Shown here piece by piece: positions 37,919 to 49,545 of a stretch of 64,000 nucleotides of DNA. Made by a program: the position numbers and the translations under genes. The stretch is from Hongsoonwoonella zoysiae (lineage in GTDB: Bacteria; Pseudomonadota; Alphaproteobacteria; Rhizobiales; Stappiaceae). Below the pieces are notes generated by a model. The model saw only the letters and a list, made by a program, of their open reading frames with translations. It was not told the DNA's origin and made no database searches. Each line of letters starts with the position of its first letter. Position 1 is the stretch's first letter. The stretch is taken from assembly GCF_013266695.1 (NCBI RefSeq), contig NZ_JABRXF010000003.1:248001-312000 (forward strand), in the 5' to 3' direction.

Positions 37919-39007
37919 TCAGTTGACGATCAGTTCCGTCCACTTCTGGTTCAGCCAGTCGGCCTTGGTCGTATAAAGGTCGTAGCGCGGAATGATCGGG
38001 TCGATATCGGAGGACACCGCCGCGAATTCCTCGTCGCTCAGTTCAAGCACCGAGCGTTTCATGGTCGGTGCGGTGCCGACTTTGCGCGACATCAGCGACT
38101 GGATTTCCGGCTGCGTCATGAAGTCGATGAAGATATGCGCCTCGTCCGCCTTGTCGGACGCACGCGAAAGGGCCCAACAACCGGAATCGGAGATGCCGCC
38201 TTCCTTCGGAAATGTGGAGCGGACCGGAAAACCATCCGCCGCTGCAAGACCCGTAACGTCATGATAATACTGGCCCATCGGGATTTCGCCGGACTTCAGC
38301 GCCTGCTCGAACTGCGCCTCGTCGCGATACCACAGTTGGACGTTGGGCTTCACCTCGGCAAGCTTGTCCATGACCTTGAGGATGCCCTCTTCGGTATCGA
38401 GAATGCCGGTTCCGCCAAAATGCGTCTTCGCCGTGACCTCCAGAAGGAAGGAGTTGGAAACAAGCGCGAGCAGGCCAAGCCTCTCCTTGTTCGCAGGATC
38501 CCAAAGGGCCGCCCAGGAGGTCGGCGCTTCCGGGAAAACGTCCGTGTTCGTCACAAGCGTGATGTACCATGCAACCGCACCGACACCGGCCACGCGCCCG
38601 TCCGGATACTTGTTGACAAACTGCGGTAGCAGATCGTCCGCCTTGGCAATCTTGGCAAGGTCGATCGGCGCCCAAAGGTCTGTCGATTGTCCCTTGAGCA
38701 TGGCGACCTGGGACATCATGGAAAGGTCGGCAGGCGCGGCTCCGGCACGTGCGGCCTGTTCGAGCTGGACGAGCCAGGCTTCACCGGTCGGCTCGGCGAC
38801 GGATTCTACCGCGATGCCGGTCGCGTTCGTGAACTCCGGGAAGACATGCTTGTCGAAGCTGTCCTTGAAATAGCCGCCATAGACACCAACCTTGATCGTC
38901 CGGTCCTGGGCTCTCAATACATTCGGCATTGCCAGAACGGATGCGCCTGCCGCCGCCCCGGCAAGGAGCGTGCGCCGTGTGAATGAGAATTTCGTTTGTT
39001 TCATCAT
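37919..39007 (-). CDS. ABC transporter substrate-binding protein (PotD/PotF-like), Tat signal
   Basis: Periplasmic protein of 362 aa. The N-terminus has a twin-arginine-type signal (FTRRTLLAGAAAGASVLAMP, then LRA cleavage region), so it may be exported folded by Tat. The mature part is a family 1/8 solute-binding protein of the spermidine/putrescine class (IKVGVYGGYFKDSFDKHVFPEFTNATG). It is the ligand-recognition subunit of the following ABC system; a guanidino compound, polyamine or opine is plausible from the neighbours. Confidence 0.88.
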   Translation of the reverse strand: MMKQTKFSFTRRTLLAGAAAGASVLAMPNVLRAQDRTIKVGVYGGYFKDSFDKHVFPEFTNATGIAVESVAEPTGEAWLVQLEQAARAGAAPADLSMMSQVAMLKGQSTDLWAPIDLAKIAKADDLLPQFVNKYPDGRVAGVGAVAWYITLVTNTDVFPEAPTSWAALWDPANKERLGLLALVSNSFLLEVTAKTHFGGTGILDTEEGILKVMDKLAEVKPNVQLWYRDEAQFEQALKSGEIPMGQYYHDVTGLAAADGFPVRSTFPKEGGISDSGCWALSRASDKADEAHIFIDFMTQPEIQSLMSRKVGTAPTMKRSVLELSDEEFAAVSSDIDPIIPRYDLYTTKADWLNQKWTELIVN

Positions 39008-39075
39008 TTTCGTTCCCCTTGGTTTCGAACCTTGGTTTTTTTGCCGGTGTACGCCGGCTTCCTAATTGTCGAAGC

Positions 39076-40128
39076 TTACTTGCCCACCCCGATCGACGAA
39101 CTGAAGACCATCAGCGAAAGGATTTCAAAAAGCATCTGCGCGCCCGCGTGCGCGCTATTCGTCGTCGCATCATACTGGGGTGCGACTTCAACCACATCCC
39201 CACCAATGAGATTGACGCCTTTGAGCCCCCTCAGGATTTCCTGCGCCTCGCGCGTCGTCAGCCCGCCGATCTCCGGCGTTCCGGTTCCCGGCGCGAAAGC
39301 GGGATCCAGGCTGTCGATGTCAAAGGAAAGATACACCGGCCCATCACCGACCTTTTCACGCGCCATTTCGGCGATACGGTCTGTGCCCAGCCTCGAAATC
39401 TCTTCGGCATGGATGACGGTCATGCCGGATTCCGTCGAAAATTCCCAGAGATAGTCCGACGAGCCGCGGATGCCGATCTGGATCGTGCGCTCAGGGTCAA
39501 GCACGCCATCCAGCACCGCCTGACGGAACGGGCCGCCATGATGAAAACGGCTGCCGTCAAACGGCCCGGCTGTGTCGCAATGGGCGTCGATATGGATCAT
39601 GCCCACCGGCTTGTCGCGCCCGACCGCGCGCAGGATGGGCAGCGTCATCGAATGATCGCCGCCGGCCGAAAGCGGCGCGACCCCGGCTGCCACGAGCTTT
39701 GAGACCGCCGCCTCGATATCCTCATGTGACTGCTCGAGGAAAAAGCGACTGCGGAATGGTACGTCGCCGATATCCGCAACGCCCAGGTCCGCCAAGGGCA
39801 TGCACTTCAAGACATGATGGAACGGGCCGACACGCTCGATCGCGCGAAGCGCGCGCGGACCGAACCGGCAGCCGTTCCTGTTCGTGATACCGAGATCCAT
39901 GGGCACGCCGAGAAGCGCGACATCGAGGTCGGAGAAATCCGGCGCTGCCCAGTCAACTGGGCGGTAAGGCGCATCGAGCAACGTCGGAACGCCGGCATAA
40001 GGAGCGACGCGCGTGCCCTTTTCATCGAAGAGCTTGTCGACAGCCGCCTTGAAGACGGGATCGTAAACCGCCGCCTCGTTATCGCCGCCGAAACGCCTGC
40101 GAAGTTCGTCAAGCTTGACGCTATCCAT
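39076..40128 (-). CDS. ureohydrolase (agmatinase / guanidinobutyrase family)
   Basis: Manganese- or nickel-type ureohydrolase of 350 aa that removes urea from a guanidino compound. All metal motifs are visible: GGDHS with His159, DAHCD with Asp181/His183/Asp185, and SFDIDSLDP with Asp270/Asp272. Specificity among agmatine, 4-guanidinobutyrate and related substrates is not readable by eye. MDSVKL at 40128 is preceded by GAGGCGG and preferred to an overlapping GTG at 40146. Co-directional with aminotransferase and importer genes. Confidence 0.88.
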   Translation of the reverse strand: MDSVKLDELRRRFGGDNEAAVYDPVFKAAVDKLFDEKGTRVAPYAGVPTLLDAPYRPVDWAAPDFSDLDVALLGVPMDLGITNRNGCRFGPRALRAIERVGPFHHVLKCMPLADLGVADIGDVPFRSRFFLEQSHEDIEAAVSKLVAAGVAPLSAGGDHSMTLPILRAVGRDKPVGMIHIDAHCDTAGPFDGSRFHHGGPFRQAVLDGVLDPERTIQIGIRGSSDYLWEFSTESGMTVIHAEEISRLGTDRIAEMAREKVGDGPVYLSFDIDSLDPAFAPGTGTPEIGGLTTREAQEILRGLKGVNLIGGDVVEVAPQYDATTNSAHAGAQMLFEILSLMVFSSSIGVGK

Positions 40129-40136
40129 GATCCGCC

Positions 40137-41336
40137 TCATTTGCACGCGATGTTGCCTGAAATCGAGAGGTTTCCTGCGGCCGCAAACCTCTCGCCAAGG
40201 CCTAAAAGCACGTTTGCATCCACATTGGCGAATGCAACGCGAAGGTGGCCTTCCTGGCCGGGGCCGAAATAGCTGCCGGGAAGCGTGAGCACGCCCGTTT
40301 CGCGGGCAAGTGCTGCCGCAACGTCTCGCGCTGCCGCCCCTTCGTATGGATGACGCAGATACGCGAAATAGGCGCCGATCTGATCGATCCGCCAGGCCGG
40401 GAAAGGCTGAAGAGCGGCGCGGAAGGCCTCGATACGCTCCAGTATTGCAGCGCGCGTTTCCTCCCGCCAGTCCTTCAACTCGCGAATAGCCCAGGGGAGT
40501 GCAAGTTGAGGTACGCGCGGGGGCGAAATCTGCACGCAGTCCAGAATCTTGCCCGCTTCTGCTATGAAATCACCGGAGGCAATAATCGCGCCGACGCGAT
40601 GACCGGGAATGGCATAGGCTTTCGAGAAACTGTAGAGGCTGACGACCGTTTTTCGCCAATCCGATGCGGAAAAAAGCGTATGCGGCGCCTCACCGGCTTG
40701 CGGCAGAAAATCCCGATAGGTCTCGTCGACGATGAGCCAGATGCCTCGCGCCTCGCAAAGATCCTTGAAGGCCCGCAGCGTGGTATCGGGGTAGACCGCC
40801 CCAGTCGGATTGTTGGGCGTCACAAGAACGACCGCCTTGACCTTTTCGTCGATCAGCTCCGCCGCACGCCGCGCATCCGGCACGAATCTATCTTCCGCTG
40901 AAAGCGGTAGCGGGCGAGCTTCGATGCCCAGCATATCCAGCGTCATCTTGTGATTGAAATACCAGGGCGCGGGCAGCAGCACGGCATCACCCGCCTTCGC
41001 CACGGCCATGACGCTTACGAAGAACGCCTGATTGCAGCCGGCGGTGATCGCCGTCTCATTCGCCGATATCTCCGCCCCGTAAAGGGCGCGGACATCCTCG
41101 GCAAACGCTTCGCGCAGGGTGCGGTCTCCGAATATATCGCCGTATTTCGCCGCTTCCGGCAACGCGGCGGCGTCCGAAAGCCTGGCGAGGAAGGATTGCG
41201 GCGGCGGATCGCCCGGCACCGCTTGGCTAAGGTTGACGACCGGCCCATATGCGCCGGAATAACCCGCAAGCCAGCCTTGCGCTTCGGGGATCGGCGGCGT
41301 CGCGGTATCGACGATCAGGCGATTGACCTCGGCCAT
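40137..41336 (-). CDS. PLP-dependent aminotransferase, class I/II
   Basis: Fold-type I aminotransferase of 399 aa. Seen: the PLP lysine in SFSKAYAIPGHRVG (Lys239), PNNPTGAVY (~174-182) and the Asp of VDETYRDF that binds the pyridine nitrogen. It could be an arginine:pyruvate-type (AruH-like) or glutamine/kynurenine-type transaminase; the downstream ureohydrolase and omega-amidase fit either the arginine-transaminase route or a transaminase/omega-amidase pair. First gene of the minus-strand cluster, 8 bases before the ureohydrolase start. Confidence 0.87.
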   Translation of the reverse strand: MAEVNRLIVDTATPPIPEAQGWLAGYSGAYGPVVNLSQAVPGDPPPQSFLARLSDAAALPEAAKYGDIFGDRTLREAFAEDVRALYGAEISANETAITAGCNQAFFVSVMAVAKAGDAVLLPAPWYFNHKMTLDMLGIEARPLPLSAEDRFVPDARRAAELIDEKVKAVVLVTPNNPTGAVYPDTTLRAFKDLCEARGIWLIVDETYRDFLPQAGEAPHTLFSASDWRKTVVSLYSFSKAYAIPGHRVGAIIASGDFIAEAGKILDCVQISPPRVPQLALPWAIRELKDWREETRAAILERIEAFRAALQPFPAWRIDQIGAYFAYLRHPYEGAAARDVAAALARETGVLTLPGSYFGPGQEGHLRVAFANVDANVLLGLGERFAAAGNLSISGNIACK

Positions 41337-41430
41337 GCAAAAATCCGTTCAGCTTCGCTGCGGGCCGCCCGCTTATTTGCCCAAGCGATAGACATGCCCA
41401 TTCAGCAACCATAGCCGAGACACCCAGCAC

Positions 41431-41474
41431 TTGAAGAATAGGAAAGTTTCAAAGATAACCTTGAAAAATATCAA
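41431..41474. promoter_or_regulatory. candidate LysR operators between aminotransferase and lysR genes
   Basis: Two neighbouring inverted repeats in the 155-bp divergent gap: TTGAA-N11-TTCAA-like symmetry at 41431-41451 and TTGA-AAAATA-TCAA at 41461-41474, the latter 17 bases before the LysR start. Arrangement (two dyads, one near the regulator start) is usual for LysR recognition and activation sites. No promoter box was assigned. Confidence 0.5.
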
Positions 41475-41491
41475 TCTGAATTGCGGATACC

Positions 41492-42394
41492 ATGCGCCTG
41501 TCTGGAAGTGACCTTCATCTCCTCCGTGTCTTCGACGCGGTGGTACGTAGCGGTGGCTTCGCTGCTGCCGAAGTCGAGTTGAACCTAAGCCAATCGACGA
41601 TTTCCAACCACATGAGCGCACTGGAGCAGCGCCTTGGCGTCACGCTTTGCCAGCGAGGCCGGCGCGGATTTCGCCTGACCGAACATGGCCGCGCGGTGCA
41701 TGAAGCCTCGCGCCGGCTGGACAAGGCCTTGTTCGATTTTTCGGCCGAAATCGGCGCGGTTCGGGGAGAATTAAGCGGCGAATTGCGGATCGCCATCCTC
41801 GACGCGGTTGCGGACGACCAGGCAAACCGATTGCCGCAAGCGATCGCCGGCTTCCGGAAAAACGCAGCCAAAGTGAAACTCTATGTCGCGCAGGAACGGG
41901 CACAAGACCTCCAGCAGAAGGTGCGCGACGGGGTCTATCACTGTGGCATCGGCGTGCGGCTGAACCGGGTGGACGGGCTCGATGAACGGGTCTTGTACCG
42001 GGAACACCATGGGCTCTATTGCGGGCGGGGCCACCCCCTGTTCGATGCCGATGACGCGGCACTTACGCGCGAGACATTGAATGACTATCCATTCGTCCAG
42101 CGTGGCTACTGGCGCGATCGCGAAGCGCGGCAAACCGCGCTTGGCCCCATCGAAGCGACGGTTCACCAGATCGAACCACAGTTGCTTCTCATCCTGTCAG
42201 GTGAATTTATCGGCTTTCTGCCAACGCATTTCGCCGAAGCACGCGTGCGCTCGGGCGAGCTGCGCCGCCTTGCGCCGGACAAATTCGGTTACGAATCCGA
42301 TTTCTGCCTTTTCACCGCGAAATCCGAACGCACGACTGATGTGATGACAGCCTTCATCGAAGCATCGCTCGACGCATGGCGCGACGCCATATAA
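41492..42394 (+). CDS. LysR-family transcriptional regulator
   Basis: Regulator of 300 aa. An N-terminal winged helix (LHLLRVFDAVVRSGGFAAAEVELNLSQSTISNHMSALEQRLGV, ~8-52) precedes the periplasmic-binding-like effector domain. Divergent from the aminotransferase gene, it is the probable activator of the catabolic/transport cluster. The effector is likely a pathway substrate or intermediate. Confidence 0.9.
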   Translation: MRLSGSDLHLLRVFDAVVRSGGFAAAEVELNLSQSTISNHMSALEQRLGVTLCQRGRRGFRLTEHGRAVHEASRRLDKALFDFSAEIGAVRGELSGELRIAILDAVADDQANRLPQAIAGFRKNAAKVKLYVAQERAQDLQQKVRDGVYHCGIGVRLNRVDGLDERVLYREHHGLYCGRGHPLFDADDAALTRETLNDYPFVQRGYWRDREARQTALGPIEATVHQIEPQLLLILSGEFIGFLPTHFAEARVRSGELRRLAPDKFGYESDFCLFTAKSERTTDVMTAFIEASLDAWRDAI

Positions 42395-42486
42395 TCTGAC
42401 AAACGAAATCGCTTTCGTTTTTCAATCATGGGTCGCAAGCTGGCAAGTCCAATGTAACCTGACAAGCACCGCCAAGGGAGGATCCG

Positions 42487-42804
42487 ATGCTGACGATTTC
42501 GCCTGACACCGAATGCCAGACCGTCATCAGCACGTTCGAGGTCACGCCCGGCACATGCCAGGATCTGCTTGATGCGTTGAATGACGCCTATGACAGCTTT
42601 ATCCGTCATCAGCCGGGCTTCATCGCGGGCGCCATTCATGTGAACGATGCCCAGATCCGTATCGCGACCTATTCCCAATGGCGCCGCCGCGAAGACTTCC
42701 AGGCGATGCTGCGCACCGAGGAAATGCGCAAGCGCAACCGTCACATCAACGATCTGTGCAAAAGTTTCGAGCCTGTCATGTATGAGGTTGTGGCCGGCTA
42801 CTGA
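42487..42804 (+). CDS. ABM-domain small protein
   Basis: Protein of 105 aa with the antibiotic-biosynthesis-monooxygenase (ABM) ferredoxin-like fold: VISTFEVTPGTCQDLLDAL, HQPGFIAGAIHVN and ATYSQWRRREDFQAM are the usual three signature stretches. Members include heme-degrading IsdG-like and quinone-forming enzymes, but most are uncharacterised; no specific role is claimed. Ribosome site GGGAGGATCC precedes ATG. It follows the LysR gene by 92 bases. Confidence 0.82.
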   Translation: MLTISPDTECQTVISTFEVTPGTCQDLLDALNDAYDSFIRHQPGFIAGAIHVNDAQIRIATYSQWRRREDFQAMLRTEEMRKRNRHINDLCKSFEPVMYEVVAGY

Positions 42805-42956
42805 TTTGCCCGCCGCGCGAATACCCTTTTGACACGCCGAAGCCGCTCGCGTTCTTCGCCTTCCGTCCAAAACGAGCCGATACGGCCAAGGAAGGGGATT
42901 TCGGTTCGGCAAGGAACGGCAGTGAAGCCGGAAAAGAAATCTTGCCCCAAATGACA

Positions 42957-42990
42957 ACGCACGGCGAATTTCTTCGCCGTGCGTCTCTTT
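42957..42990 (+). terminator. terminator between ABM and katG genes
   Basis: Perfect 12-bp stem ACGCACGGCGAA / TTCGCCGTGCGT with TTTC loop, then CTCTTT on the plus strand. It lies between convergent genes and may serve both. Confidence 0.7.
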
Positions 42991-43073
42991 GAGCTTTCAA
43001 TGTTTCGATCAGCCGCAACCAAAACTCGACAGCGGCTGGTCTTTCACGCTCGGGAATGCGTTCTTCCTGACAA

Positions 43074-45849
<2,776 letters not shown>

Positions 45850-45925
45850 TGGTGCCCAGGGGCGGAATCGAACCACCGACACGCGGATTTTCAATCCGCT
45901 GCTCTACCAACTGAGCTACCTGGGC
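45850..45925 (-). tRNA. tRNA-Phe(GAA)
   Basis: 76 nt including encoded CCA. The acceptor stem is GCCCAGG/CCTGGGC; D-arm GCTCAGTTGGTAGAGC; anticodon loop TTGAAAA with GAA at 45890-45892; T-arm GTCGG-TGGTTCGATTCC-like TTCGATT loop. All arms pair normally. Confidence 0.96.
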
Positions 45926-45973
45926 AGAGGCGGCTGAGGTTGCCGAAGGCAGTTCGCCGCCCGAAGTGCGGGT

Positions 45974-46002
45974 CTTATAAAAGCTCGCTTGTCGTCTGTC
46001 CA
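45974..46002 (-). promoter_or_regulatory. sigma-70-type promoter of tRNA-Phe
   Basis: On the minus strand TGGACA and TATAAG are separated by exactly 17 bases, with the -10 box 48 bases upstream of the tRNA 5' end. Good match to housekeeping promoters. Confidence 0.7.
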
Positions 46003-46101
46003 GCGGGTCTTTTCCAGTTTTTCACAGCCAGGGAGAGAAACGTCGGGCCACCCTTGCCTCAAGGCAGCGCATGGCCGAGGCTGCCTCTGAAAAATAAACC
46101 T

Positions 46102-47487
46102 TCAAAACGTTTTCACAACGGAAACCATCCCAAGACCGTTGGAATATTGGCGTGTCTCATAGTTGGACTGAAGCCTGTGGATCTCGCTGGTAAATGCGAA
46201 CGCTACATCCTCGCGAACCGGGACAGTAAGGATACCGCGCAGCCAGAACTCATTGTCGCGCTCAGCCTGGGTGAAACTGTTGAAACCGTCGGGATCGGCA
46301 TATTCGCGCCGTATGTAACCCGCTTCGAGATCGAACGCCCATGGGTAATTCAACGCCTGCAAAGGCGAAGCGAAAATCACCGTTCCGCCGGCGGCGACAC
46401 CAAGCTCCCAGTTTTCCTCATACCCGACTTCGGCGCTTTCGTAATCTCCCATCACCTGACCACGAAGCTGGAGAGCATCCGCCAACTGATAAAAATAGGT
46501 CAGCTTACCAAGCACCTGATATCCGTCGCGATTGGAAACGGTCGGATAATTGAGACTGTCGTAGAACCAGCGTCTGCGGATTTCCATGCGTGCGTTCACC
46601 GACGATTTTATATCCGGCAGATATTCGAACTTCGCGCCACCGCCGAGCTGAGCGTAGTAATTTTCGTTGTCAAGGCGCGCACCACCGACAATTCCGTAGA
46701 AGCCAAGCCGCGCGTTATAGAGGTCGAAACGGCCCATATTGAATGACGGGCCGAAGTTCAATTCCGCAAGTTCGTTGTCCAGCCGATGTATATCGGCGTA
46801 GCGGGAGCCGTAGAAAAGAAGATCCGCCTCGAACAGGTCTCCCTGATTGCCAAGATCAACAGACCCGTGAACCCCGCCGGATATAAACGCGTTCCAGTCC
46901 GGACTGCCGCTCGCATCCGGATTGAGAAGCACCGGAAAGCCGTTGAGGTTCAGCAGACTGTCGCCCGGACCCGCGTTGGCATTGGTCTGATAGCGCCCGC
47001 CAACCACGATAGCTCCGCCGAACTTCGCTGGTTCCTCCGCCTTTTCGATGGCCGCCAGGTAGGTGTCGGCGGTATTGGCGAGCTCTGATCCGGGAGCGGC
47101 ATCATCCCGCGCTATTTCGAGATGCACGCGAGCGGTATCGAAAGAGCCCAACCGAAAATAAAGGACGCCCAGTTCAAGCCTCACCCGGGCAAGCTCGGGA
47201 GCAAAGACCAGCATGCGCTCGAATGTCCCGATCGCTGCTTCATAATCTTCCAGCCTCACGGAGACGATCGCATATTCAAAGGCAAGCTGCATATTGTCCG
47301 GTTCGCGGAGCATTGCTTGTAGCAACTGCGCCTGGCGGGCCACTATCTCTTTTTCAGCATGCTCACGCGGGTCGAAAACCTGCGCCGTTGCGGGCAAGGA
47401 ATTCAGACAGGCAAAAGCAACCATCACGCTGGAAAACGCCAACGCTAGAAATACACCTCCCGCCCCGCTGTACGATTCACGGCTCAA
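46102..47487 (-). CDS. TPR-containing outer-membrane beta-barrel protein (Slam/DUF560-like architecture)
   Basis: Protein of 461 aa. Residues ~1-35 are a signal (SSVMVAFACLNSLPATAQ). Three TPR-like helix pairs (~45-150: QAMLREPDNMQLAFEYAIVSVRLEDYEAA, VRLELGVLYFRLGSFDTA) precede ~300 residues of alternating, aromatic-rich beta strands ending in Phe, the usual outer-membrane insertion signal. This TPR-plus-barrel layout is like surface-lipoprotein assembly modulators (Slam), but homology is not proven. It follows the 5'-nucleotidase and FecR genes on the same strand, beyond a terminator. Confidence 0.75.
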   Translation of the reverse strand: MSRESYSGAGGVFLALAFSSVMVAFACLNSLPATAQVFDPREHAEKEIVARQAQLLQAMLREPDNMQLAFEYAIVSVRLEDYEAAIGTFERMLVFAPELARVRLELGVLYFRLGSFDTARVHLEIARDDAAPGSELANTADTYLAAIEKAEEPAKFGGAIVVGGRYQTNANAGPGDSLLNLNGFPVLLNPDASGSPDWNAFISGGVHGSVDLGNQGDLFEADLLFYGSRYADIHRLDNELAELNFGPSFNMGRFDLYNARLGFYGIVGGARLDNENYYAQLGGGAKFEYLPDIKSSVNARMEIRRRWFYDSLNYPTVSNRDGYQVLGKLTYFYQLADALQLRGQVMGDYESAEVGYEENWELGVAAGGTVIFASPLQALNYPWAFDLEAGYIRREYADPDGFNSFTQAERDNEFWLRGILTVPVREDVAFAFTSEIHRLQSNYETRQYSNGLGMVSVVKTF

Positions 47488-47610
47488 TTGAAAAGGTCCG
47501 CCCGCCTGTCTGTCGTCGCGGAACTTTAAATAATTAGCTGGATTGAGTCGCCGTCATTGGCGGTATTGGCAGGATTCAGGAGTCGATTGTTGCGTAGCAG
47601 CAACAAGGTA

Positions 47611-47646
47611 GTCTTAAAAAAGCGGCGCACCTTACTGGTGCGCCGC
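47611..47646 (-). terminator. rho-independent terminator of 5'-nucleotidase gene
   Basis: On the minus strand: perfect 10-bp stem GCGGCGCACC / GGTGCGCCGC with 5-base loop followed by six T. It starts 25 bases after the stop and separates the nucleotidase from the TPR-barrel gene. Confidence 0.88.
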
Positions 47647-47671
47647 AATGCCGTTGTCAATTTAATTCAGA

Positions 47672-49297
47672 TTATTCGACTTCGCGCACACGCTCGTCAA
47701 GATAAGGCTGATAGGGTTCTTCAAGTGCCGCAATATAATCCGCGACGACCTGCTCCAGCCCGGGCCCATAGTCGTAGGCATTCGTCGCATTGGCCGCGAA
47801 GATCTTGTAACCGTCGCCGCCGCCACGCATGTAATTGTTGCTAACGACCCCGTAGGTCTTCTCCGGATCGAGCGGAACCCAGCTTCCGTCCTGCTCGACT
47901 TCCACCTTGATGATCCTGCCTTCAAGCGGCTTTTTCGCCCTGGTCCAGACGTAACGCATTCCGGCAACCTGCGGGAAGCGGCCAGCACCTTCCTCAACCT
48001 GGGAGACGCCGTTTTCTAGAGCTGCGACGATATCCGCCCCCTTAAGCTGGAAGGTCGACAGCGTGTTCTGGAATGGCAGGACCGTGAGAACTTCGCCCAT
48101 CGTGACCTCGCCATCGTCGATCGATGCCCGGAGGCCGCCGCCGTTCTGGATGGCTATATCGATGCCCTGGGCCTTGACGCGTTCAAGCATCGCGTCGGCA
48201 ACGAGATTTCCCATTTCGCATTCGCGGGCACGGCAACTATCGCGCGACCCGTCGATAATCGCCGCGGAAGCGCCGACAATCTGGTTCTTGAGCTCCTCTA
48301 GCGGACCGGCAAGCTCTTTCACGCGCGCCGCAACGTCCTTGTCCGCGGCAATCGATGCATCCAGCAGGATCGGATCGCCGGCGGCGGAAAGAACGTTTCC
48401 ATCGTCGTCGAACACAATCTCGATTTCGCCAAGGTATTTGCCGAAGGCATAGGCCTGAACGATAGGCACTTGCTTTCCAACCGGATTCTGGACGATGACC
48501 GGATAAGGCCCGGCCGCACCATCGTCCGTATTGGACAAGAGCGTATGTGAATGGCCGCCAACGATGACGTCGATACCCGGTACCTTGGATGCAATCTGCA
48601 TATCGCGCGGAAGCCCCATATGTGTGAGCGCGATTATCTTGTCCACACCGGCGGCTTCAAGGCCCTCAACCGCCCCTTTCAGGTAATCTTCGGCGCTGAT
48701 GAAGCGAACGTTCTCACCCGGAGACGATGTTTCGGACGTATCTTCCGCCAACGCCGAAACGATGCCGATCTTCGCACCGCCAACCTCGAGCACGAGAGTG
48801 CCTGGCACTTTTCCCTTCAGCGTCGGCTCATTCTCGACTTCGATGTTGCCCGATATGACCGGAAACTCGACCATATCGAGAAAACTCGAAAGGCCTTGCG
48901 GGCCATCGTCGAACTCGTGGTTGCCGACTGCCATGGCATCGAAGCCGATCACATTCATGAATTCCGCGGCGGCCTTGCCCTTGTAGGATGAATAGAAGAG
49001 CGAGCCTTGAAACTGATCCCCAGCGTCGAGCGTGACCACGTTCTTGCCTGCATCGCCCAATGCATCGCGCCGCTCGTCCAGCTTCGCCTTGAGGCGAGCG
49101 ACGCCGCCATAGCATTCGCCATTTTCGTCGTCTTCAGCCGAACAGGTTGCATCGTATTTGTTAATTGGTTCAATGCGTGAGTGCAGATCGTTGATGTGAA
49201 GAATCGTCAAAGCGTATTCTGCGTGGGCCACGGTGGAAATCATTCCGCCCGATAGCGCTACAACCGCCACGCCCGCTGCCAAAAGATGTCGTTTCAT
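47672..49297 (-). CDS. secreted 5'-nucleotidase / UDP-sugar hydrolase-type metallophosphatase
   Basis: Protein of 541 aa. A signal peptide (~1-26) is followed by the calcineurin-like domain with ILHINDLHSR, GDQFQGS, VGNHEFDDG and VIVGGHSHT metal motifs, and the C-terminal 5'-nucleotidase substrate domain (IQNGGGLRASI, NNYMRGGGDGY). Periplasmic or surface enzyme that dephosphorylates nucleotides for phosphate and nucleoside recovery. Cysteines in ATCSAEDDENGEC may form a disulfide near the N-terminus. ATG 49297 is preferred to TTG 49315. Confidence 0.9.
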   Translation of the reverse strand: MKRHLLAAGVAVVALSGGMISTVAHAEYALTILHINDLHSRIEPINKYDATCSAEDDENGECYGGVARLKAKLDERRDALGDAGKNVVTLDAGDQFQGSLFYSSYKGKAAAEFMNVIGFDAMAVGNHEFDDGPQGLSSFLDMVEFPVISGNIEVENEPTLKGKVPGTLVLEVGGAKIGIVSALAEDTSETSSPGENVRFISAEDYLKGAVEGLEAAGVDKIIALTHMGLPRDMQIASKVPGIDVIVGGHSHTLLSNTDDGAAGPYPVIVQNPVGKQVPIVQAYAFGKYLGEIEIVFDDDGNVLSAAGDPILLDASIAADKDVAARVKELAGPLEELKNQIVGASAAIIDGSRDSCRARECEMGNLVADAMLERVKAQGIDIAIQNGGGLRASIDDGEVTMGEVLTVLPFQNTLSTFQLKGADIVAALENGVSQVEEGAGRFPQVAGMRYVWTRAKKPLEGRIIKVEVEQDGSWVPLDPEKTYGVVSNNYMRGGGDGYKIFAANATNAYDYGPGLEQVVADYIAALEEPYQPYLDERVREVE

Positions 49298-49545
49298 GCC
49301 CTGTCCCCGTCCCAATTAGCCGCCGCTGCTTCGAATGGACACAGTGACGCGCATCCTGTGAAGTCGGGAGCAGCTCAACCCATGGTGACCGCCAAAGAAC
49401 TTACGACGATCAAGTGACAAGAGATTGCCAGCCGGTTCGCGTACCGTCCAGCATTCCGGGCATAACAAGTTCAAAGTCGTGTGAATATCGCGCAAAAACC
49501 CGACGGATGGGAAAAAATCCCGCCGGAGTGGAGCGGCCTACAAGC

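Noticed and set aside
46062-46086. AGGCAGC/GCTGCCT hairpin after the TPR-barrel gene as terminator
   Set aside because: Short 7-bp stem and no T-run on the coding strand.
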